Origin: Dichetophora obliterata | Taxonomy: Eukaryota; Arthropoda; Insecta; Diptera; Sciomyzidae | Direction of reading: 5' to 3' | Length of the DNA: 64,000 nucleotides | Assembly: GCA_963920525.1 (NCBI GenBank) | Contig: OY986436.1 | Location: 7,118,501 to 7,182,500, forward strand | Shown: piece by piece, positions 57,926 through 64,000 of the stretch | Layout of the letters: the number at the start of each line of letters is the position of its first letter | Numbering within the stretch: position 1 is the first letter of the stretch | Translations under genes and position numbers: made by a program | The notes under the pieces: model-generated | Database searches by the model: none | The model's input: the letters and a program-made list of their open reading frames with translations, nothing else | What the model was told of the DNA's origin: nothing

Positions 57926-59224
57926 TTAGTCTTGAAGCATGTTGTCATCGAAATCGGAATCATTGGAGGAATCCAATCTTGCTTTAATTTTTGAAGTTTT
58001 CGAGTTTTTTGAAACGGGTTTTGTAGAAGTTTTGTTTTTAAGTTGGCGTAATAGTCGCTTGGAAGTATTCGTTGGAAATATTTTAAGTTTGTTACCTCCA
58101 AGTAGCTTGGATGTTAAAATAGGCTGGTCTTGTTGGCTTTGAAAATTGCCGCTGGGTATATTTAATTTTTCACTAGGACTTTCATCGAGGAAAGGATTGG
58201 GAAGCTCTTGTTGGTTATTGTTGCTGCAAATTGTTGATAAATCGATAGTTGGATGTAAATTTTTGGTTGGATACTGAGAAGCAACAGTGCTCGGAGATAA
58301 TGCGTTAGATGTGATAGTTGCTGGTTGTGTGGGTGCTGAGCGAACGACTGAAGCATAAGAAACATTGTTGTTGTGGTGATGTTCGTTGTATACTGAAAGC
58401 GCTGTTTTGTTATCAACTTTTTGAAGAGTTTTAATGGACTGAATTTCTTTTTGTTTTATAAACACAGGGCATGACTTGTCTAAGGCGTGATGGTTATTGT
58501 TGATTTCCTTCCTATCTTTGCAATTAATACATGCTTGTTTATTTGTACACTGTTCATTTAGAGAAATATCGATATGATCTTCTTCGCCACAGTTGGGACA
58601 CATTTTTACGTTAGTGCAAAATTTTACTATGTGATTAAAACGAAAACAGTTTTTGCATCTAGTTGGTAATGGTATGTAGGGTCTCACAGAAATTTTTTCA
58701 TATCCAATGTTTATTGTTTCTGGTAGGTTAATGGTAGCAAAAGTTACGATGATTAAACCGGTTTCCTTGAGTTGTTCATTCTCTTTTCTTAAAATCTTTT
58801 TTATTTCAAACACGTTTTGGCTTTTAAGCTCTTCTAAGATAATCTCTTCTTGTATTTCTCTCAATTCATTTGTATAAATAACACCTTTTGAGAAATTTAG
58901 AGAAAGGTGCTCTGTAACTTCAACTAATATGCTTTGGGAGAGGGAGGTCAAAGTGATGAGTTTTTGGGCTTGAGTTAGGTTTTTTGTGTGAACAAGAATA
59001 TTACCGTTACGAAGTTTTTTGCATGAGTTAACTTCACCAGCACAAACATTGTCTATCACCTTCTTAATAAGGAAAGGGGAAACATTTGTGAGAGTTTCAT
59101 TACTCTGTTTTCTCACAATAACTAAAAACTTGGGCCCTGGAGATATCATTTTCAATTTTTTTGTTTTGACAACACTGAAAGACTGATTCCCGTTGTTTTT
59201 GCAACGATCAGGAGGTTCATTCAT
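57926..59224 (-). CDS. LINE ORF1: Gag-like nucleic-acid-binding protein
   Basis: 432 residues. The N-terminal ~185 residues have the mixed alpha/beta pattern of the RRM-like region of I/jockey ORF1 proteins (ILVHTKNLTQAQKLITL near 76-92). Three zinc knuckles follow: C190-C193-H198-C203, C209-C212-H217-C226, and C232-C235-H245/246-C252, the last two with enlarged spacing. The C-terminal half is rich in Asn, Ser, Gln and Pro and ends in an acidic tail (DSNDSDFDDN). It is expected to coat the element RNA and assist reverse transcription. The start at 59224 is the first ATG of the frame, ~246 bp from the element's 5' end. Confidence 0.9.
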   Translation of the reverse strand: MNEPPDRCKNNGNQSFSVVKTKKLKMISPGPKFLVIVRKQSNETLTNVSPFLIKKVIDNVCAGEVNSCKKLRNGNILVHTKNLTQAQKLITLTSLSQSILVEVTEHLSLNFSKGVIYTNELREIQEEIILEELKSQNVFEIKKILRKENEQLKETGLIIVTFATINLPETINIGYEKISVRPYIPLPTRCKNCFRFNHIVKFCTNVKMCPNCGEEDHIDISLNEQCTNKQACINCKDRKEINNNHHALDKSCPVFIKQKEIQSIKTLQKVDNKTALSVYNEHHHNNNVSYASVVRSAPTQPATITSNALSPSTVASQYPTKNLHPTIDLSTICSNNNQQELPNPFLDESPSEKLNIPSGNFQSQQDQPILTSKLLGGNKLKIFPTNTSKRLLRQLKNKTSTKPVSKNSKTSKIKARLDSSNDSDFDDNMLQD

Positions 59225-59484
59225 TGTTTTGTTGTATTAGTCACACGACACGAGGTTTTGATAATATGCTCAAATTATATATTGGTTTTAGATTTTATGA
59301 AATGATCGAAAAATTAATATTCGAAAAGATTGTTTAGGTTGGCACAATAACTATATTAAATACACCCGTAAATGAGTATAAATAAATATATTTATTTATT
59401 GTAACGATATGAAGACGTACTAGCAAAGACAACAATAGATGTTCGCTTGTCAAGAGAAAGCACGGAACTGTCTTTTTAAATTTA

Positions 59485-60024
59485 ATTTTTGTTATTAAAA
59501 GATATTAACTTAATGTAATATTAATATCTCCAAAAATGTAAATTGTACACACTGAATAAGTTATATATTAGCAAATACATCCAAAAATTTATACTGCACC
59601 ATTTATGGACTCGCGCGAGAGTTTATAATTTGTCCCTTTTACGATTTTATAGATTTTATCCCTTGCTATTTTGAGTACGGCGGTTAAGTTTTTGATATTT
59701 TTGAAATTTATACCTTGGTGATTTTGGCTTTGAATATTTTGACTTGGAGATTTTGTCCTAGATATTTCGTACCCAACCCCACTAGAATAGTAAATTTGCA
59801 AACCAAAAAAAAATTAAGTTAATTCTTTGGTAAATAATAGTAATTTTAAAAGAATAATTTAATTAGACAGTTTTGAAACTCATTACAGAGAGATGGAAAC
59901 TTTTAAACCTGAACGCTTTGGACTTGGCTACTTTGGAAACTTAAATAGTTGGACTTGTATATTTTTTAACTAAGAGAAATTAACTAAATTTTGAAATTAA
60001 GTAATTTACATGATACAATGAAGC
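59485..60024. other. Flank of the LINE and intergenic DNA
   Basis: Up to 59780 this is the other half of the TIR host element. 59781-60024 shows nothing nameable. Confidence 0.4.
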
Positions 60025-60139
60025 CTGGGCCGAATTACAGCATCCGTGATCGAGCAAAATTATACAATATTGATAGGCAATTGTATCGTCGGGCCCATCG
60101 TAATTTTGCTCGATCACGAATGCTGTAATTCGGCCCCTG
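60025..60139. mobile_element. Palindromic MITE, copy 1
   Basis: 115 bp from ctgggccgaattacagcatc to its inverse aattcggcccctg. The arms pair through gatcgagcaaaatta. The centre includes attgataggcaattgt. Non-coding. Confidence 0.8.
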
Positions 60140-60166
60140 TTTTACTATAATAGTTTTAAGCCAAGA

Positions 60167-60395
60167 CAGGAGCCGAATTACAGCATCCGTAATCGAGAAA
60201 AATTATACCAGGGGCCGAATTACAGCATCCGTGATGGAGCAAAATTACGAAGGGCACGACGAGACAAGTGCCTATCAATCTTGTACAATTTTGCTTGATC
60301 ACGGATGCTGTAATTCGGCCCCAGATTGATAGGCACTTGTTTCGTCGTGCCCATCGTAATTTTGCTCGATCACTGACCCTGTAATTCGGCCCCTG
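60167..60395. mobile_element. Palindromic MITE interrupted by a copy of its own family
   Basis: The left half at 60167-60208 (caggagccgaattacagcat) breaks at ttatac. A complete palindromic copy follows at 60209-60324. The right half resumes at attgataggcacttgtttcg (60325) and ends cggcccctg (60395). Together the halves rebuild one element like copy 1, so the central copy inserted into it. The exact target duplication is not clear. Confidence 0.8.
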
Positions 60396-60950
60396 ATTTA
60401 TGGTATAATAAAAAAACTAATTCTGTTTGACCTAAAATTTTGTAGATATCGACCCATTTGAGTGAAATTATCGTATGTGCCATTTTCTGGAAATTGGCTT
60501 TCTGATACAAATTTGTGCAACACCCCACAACGCATCACCTAGTAATATATTATAGCTGAAATCCTTATAGCAAATTAGTTAATTATCTAAGCATACATAA
60601 AATTTTGTTTTGATTTGCAAGCAAAAGCACAGAAAAATAGAGAAAATGCACTCTTGTAAAATTTGGTTTTTGACTCATACGATAATTTCGCGAAAAGGGG
60701 TCGATATATAGAAAACGTCGAAATACTTTTTCTCAAAATTTCTCTAATTTTTTAGTTTGTACTGTACTTGACTGTTCTCAAATCTAGACTAACAATTGTT
60801 TATTCATGTAGAGGCGTTAGTAGTAACAATATTTGTACTTAAATTTGAGATAAATTTGCATGTGATTTGTATTTTCTCAAATGTTTGATTATATTTATCA
60901 AGTACAACCTTTGATACGCTTTGCATTCGTATATAAAACAGAAACTTAAT
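60396..60950. other. Intergenic DNA
   Basis: Nothing recognised. Confidence 0.4.
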
Positions 60951-61171
60951 CAGCCCAATCATGAAAATTTTCTCCGGGAGTTGTAAAAGGGAGTTTCTAG
61001 TTTTAAGGTAGCATATAAAGACATCTAATTTTTTATTTTACACTAATGAATATTGGCGGTTGATAAAAAAAATTGCATTACAAATTTCCAAATAGTTTTT
61101 AAACTTATCTTAAAAACGGAAACTCCTTTTTTAAAACTCCCGGTAGTAAATGTTTCATGATTGGGCTGAAT
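60948..61171. mobile_element. 218 bp foldback MITE
   Basis: Ends CAGCCCAATCATGA (60951) and inverse ending at 61168; the arms (to ~61010 and from ~61110) stay similar through actcccgg and ggagtttc segments. The AAT triplet flanks both sides (60948-60950, 61169-61171). Confidence 0.75.
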
Positions 61172-62380
61172 ATTTACGTTAATAGCATGAAAAAGATGAA
61201 GGGATTTCCTACCATTACTAAACAACGCAGGACGACCTAAGGCCACGGAAGTTGCCAACTTAACACAAGATCTTAATTAGCTCTATTCTTTTATAATGTT
61301 TGTTGACAATTAAATAATAAAGGTAGAATTATTGGTATATGAACATGTTTAGTTCTTGTTTTTAAACCTCAAATTGGGTATGGGACACCAAGAGATCACG
61401 TCACGTTAAAGGTAAGCTTAAATTTCTTGTGCTAGCTTCTTCGGCGTTCTTGTCAAGTAGTACATTGGTTTGCATCTACCAATCCGGTAAGACAATTTGG
61501 GACAAATGTTAATAAAATTTGGGACAAATGTAAATTATACCAAAGTGCTGACACATTTGTTGTGACTGCAATTATGCAATTTTTAAAAAGGAAAGAAAAA
61601 AATTAGAAAAGCAATATATTTTCACCTACCTTTTACTACAGTCTCAATATAAATAAATGAAAAAACAATGTTTTATTTATATGAATGGATGTTGCAGCAG
61701 GAAATCTAGTACACCTTCACTTCTCAGCAATGGATCCTTTATCACACCTTGCCAAAAAAGTTACGTTGAAGCTGTGCGAAAGCAAACTCAAAATAAGGAC
61801 ACGCTGAGTGGCGTTCTTTTTGGGGGTTAGTGTGTGAATCCTTTTTAACTAAAAAGATGCGCACTTTTAATTCAATTGTCTAGCTTTATTTTATACACAA
61901 TTATTAATTCTTGTTGTTGTTGTTCTTGTACAGCAATTGTCTTCACTTCTGTTTATTATTTTTGCAACGCCATCAACAAATGTTGCGTCCTTTCTCTTCG
62001 CTCAGCATTCACTTCCACTTTAATTTAATTTATACATTCTGCATCTAATTCATAATTTAGTTGATTTCACATTTTGTGATAAACAATTTATTTCAATTAT
62101 CTCGAATTTTCAGTCAAATTTGGCATTCCGAATATTTTTGTCACTCGAAAATAGCTTTTGTTTTTTTCTTATTTGCTGCTTGAGTTGGTTTGTTTTGTAC
62201 AGCTCGCGAGTTTTACCCATTCAATTCCAAATACGATAAATTTTCTCTACCAGTAAAAATTTTCTGTTTTTGCTTGATGTCTTTTGATAAAATTCGTACT
62301 TTTGTTATCGTTATTGTTGTTGTACTTGTCATTGTGACAGTTCTATTTTTTTGACAGACGTATTTAAATAGGGATGTCTG
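61172..62380. other. Intergenic DNA
   Basis: A (TTG)n-like run lies near 61912. A small frame from 61730 (MDPLSHLAKKVTLKL) is too short to call. No gene. Confidence 0.4.
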
Positions 62381-62384
62381 AAAA

Positions 62385-62440
62385 ACATCGATACATCGAA
62401 AATATCGATGTTTTGCTTCGATGCATCGAATATTGTCCAC
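62385..62440. promoter_or_regulatory. Cluster of CGAT words (DRE/BEAF-like)
   Basis: aacatcgatacatcgaaaat, then atatcgatgtttt and cttcgatgcatcgaat, give about seven CGAT words in 55 bp with palindromic symmetry. In flies such clusters bind DREF or BEAF-32 near promoters and domain borders. No gene is visible next to it here, so the role is open. Confidence 0.3.
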
Positions 62441-62467
62441 TCGATGTATTGAGCCCTTTTTCATTAG

Positions 62468-62598
62468 GTAATAAATTGCTTTCGCCACAAGCAGTTTGTG
62501 GATTATTCGCAAGCATGAGGGGGTTAATGAAAGTCCCCTTTCAACCCGAATGCTTGCGAATAATCAACGAACTGCTTGCGGCGAAAGCAATTATTTAA
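62468..62598. mobile_element. Foldback hairpin, ~50 bp arms
   Basis: The left arm taataaattgctttcgccac through gattattcgcaagcat pairs with the right arm atgcttgcgaataatc through ggcgaaagcaattattta. The ~30 bp loop contains ggggg/cccc. A related solo arm (actgcttgcagcgaaggcaa) is at about 62731. Confidence 0.75.
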
Positions 62599-62599
62599 A

Positions 62600-64000
62600 T
62601 AAAAATTCTAAATGTGTGATAGTTTGAATCATACTTGATTTTAAATACAAATTTTAGTTGTTTGATAGTTTAAAATCGTTTATTGAGCTTAAGGTCAAAG
62701 TTAGAACAATTATGCGGTGAACTACCCCCAAACTGCTTGCAGCGAAGGCAATTATTGCTTTTTTGCTAACCTCCAGTTAAATTTCCGATTAGTGCTTAAC
62801 TGGACATTGAGAAAACGGCCCTTAAATGTTAACATATCAAATATAGAAAAAAATCAAGTAAGTTCTTATAAATTTTTCACGATAATAGTGACAGCCCAAC
62901 TAGAACTGATGGTCCACATTTAGGTTGCAGCAACGTCGTAGCGTTTATTTTTGTGTCAAAATTAACATGATTTACGTATCTAAGAACTATCCACTGCTCA
63001 TCTCACTCAACAAGAATTTCTCTGCTGGTAGCTTTTTTTCGCTATAGAAACACTAAAGTCTCAACAATTGAGAAAAATTTGGTAGATTTGAGAACTACGT
63101 CATCAGCAGTAAAGAAGTTCTCTATTGATATTACAGAAACGAGCTACTGCTCCGAACAAAATAAACGAAAACGCCTATTGCAAAAAAAAATTTTAGCAAG
63201 AAAACCAAGCCACCGAATGACACCCAGTAGCTCGTTTCAACAAATCATTCGAAAAGTACTCGAATGAAAGTGATGCAAGTCATTCCCGAACGGTCAAACT
63301 CGTTTGGTCGAGTATTAGTATGAAAAACTCACCATCACTTCTTTTTTAATAAAAAGGAAATCAACTTAACTCATTCACTGCTTTAAAAGTTGCTTAAACC
63401 AATTGGAATTCGTAGAACCAATAGAATTTTTTATTGAGCGTTCAGACTCACTTGCCAAAGTGAGAATCAACTCTAGAACCAATTCAAGTGAGAACCAACT
63501 AGATTGACAGATTCGATTCACAACACTTGCAGAAACAGACCAGACGAGAACAACGTCATCGTGACGTCAGTTCGAGAAAATCATTCGAAAAGTTATAGAA
63601 ACGAGCTACAGGAATGAACAGTTTGAACGCTCGCTTTTTCACACCAATTTGTGCCGCCATGTTGTGTGCCACACATGTGGCATAATCTGTTAGCTGCATT
63701 CCCTGCTAGACAGCAGTAACAAGTTTACATACACAACTAAACAAAATTTGGTGTTCACCAATACACTCTTATGTTGTCATTTCATGGAAAACAATAAAAG
63801 TTATATGTATTTCTATTTCTAGCTCTTTTGCGGGCAAAAAATAAACTCAACAAGAAAAATAAGCATGCAACACAAAGCGGTTCAATCAAATGGAAGTTTT
63901 TGAAAATTTATTAAAAATAGTGCATACGATATTTAATAATTTTTATTTTCAGATTAAGAAATTGAATAGATGCTGAAGAATACTTGGGACAAATTGTTTG
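62600..64000. other. Intergenic DNA with a repeated 14 bp motif
   Basis: gaaacgagctactg (63137) is present inverted at 63227-63240 and again as gaaacgagctacag near 63598. Words such as aatcattcgaaaagt (63245, 63580) also repeat. This may be MITE debris. No gene reaches the right edge. Confidence 0.4.

Larger units (their letters stand above)
53949..59470 (-). mobile_element. Full-length I-clade-like LINE (non-LTR retrotransposon)
   Basis: 5522 bp, flanked by a 14 bp target duplication, tctttttaaattta, at 53935-53948 and 59471-59484. Reading the minus strand it starts CAGTTCCGTG (59470), as I, jockey and Doc elements tend to start with CA-T-like promoters, and ends in a short (AAAT)n tail rather than poly(A). 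It has ORF1 and ORF2 with an 82 bp gap, both uninterrupted. The RNase H domain after the reverse transcriptase points to the I clade rather than jockey. Full length, intact frames and exact target duplication mean a recent insertion that may still be mobile. Confidence 0.92.
53791..59780. mobile_element. TIR element hosting the LINE
   Basis: gggagcggtaagaaatttca (53791-53825 overall) is matched inverted at 59746-59780, the inner part gacaaaatctcc being identical. Internal short repeats (caaaatctccaaagtcaaaa-type) occur near both ends. Without the LINE it would be about 0.5 kb. Non-coding; no sure target duplication. Confidence 0.5.

Noticed and set aside
61730..61805. Possible short exon (MDPLSHLAKKVTLKL)
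   Set aside because: Too short, no splice context or homology that I can support.

Overview
The window looks like a gene-poor, AT-rich, repeat-dense stretch of an insect genome, most probably a dipteran. The transposon repertoire (Tc1, two mariners, an RNase H-bearing I-like LINE, many MITEs) and the insect-like S-adenosylmethionine decarboxylase support this. A tephritid fruit fly is plausible, but the sequence alone cannot name the species. I find one credible host gene in 64 kb; almost everything else that can be explained is transposon-derived or tandem repeat.

Layout. 1-1770 is a satellite block with a nine-monomer higher-order repeat of about 949 bp. 3480-4700 is a TIR element with a Myb/SANT-like coding remnant (PIF/Harbinger-like). 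4980-5640 holds a diverged tandem repeat that recurs at 21.6-22.1 kb and 23.5-23.8 kb. 5890-6381 is a TTAA-flanked piggyBac-like MITE and 7144-7363 a TAA-flanked MITE. 8221-9855 is a complete Tc1-like transposon with a broken transposase. 10139-13559 is an old mariner split by another insert, which itself carries a nearly intact mauritiana-like mariner (10408-11691). 14680-16234 has two foldback MITEs. 17584-20875 is a multi-level nest: a TAA-flanked element holds a TTAA-flanked element, which holds further MITEs, plus a tRNA-derived SINE. 22776-23383 and 28598-29225 are two inverted copies of one ~0.6 kb MITE. 24211-25258 is a tandem duplication carrying SINE parts.

The host gene is at 32974-34014: a full-length, intronless-looking S-adenosylmethionine decarboxylase proenzyme (polyamine synthesis) with all catalytic residues. 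Sixty-one bases upstream lies a hexapeptide uORF reading MSKDIS. It matches in length and in its last three residues the mammalian AMD1 regulatory uORF MAGDIS, which makes polyamines stall ribosomes. This is the most interesting functional signal in the window.

From 35 to 53 kb the DNA is simple repeats, MITEs (37178-37592, 39992-40400, a 140 bp hairpin at 40854-40993), a dispersed repeat family in opposite orientations (37.8-39.4 and 47.1-48.2 kb), palindromic and 25 bp tandem repeats (42.0-43.9 kb), decayed LINE fragments, and a MITE inserted into its own relative (51565-51970). 53949-59470 is a full-length I-clade-like LINE with two open ORFs and a 14 bp target-site duplication, sitting inside an older TIR element. 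60025-61168 contains palindromic MITEs, one interrupted by another of its own family. The last 2.8 kb shows a foldback element and otherwise no gene.
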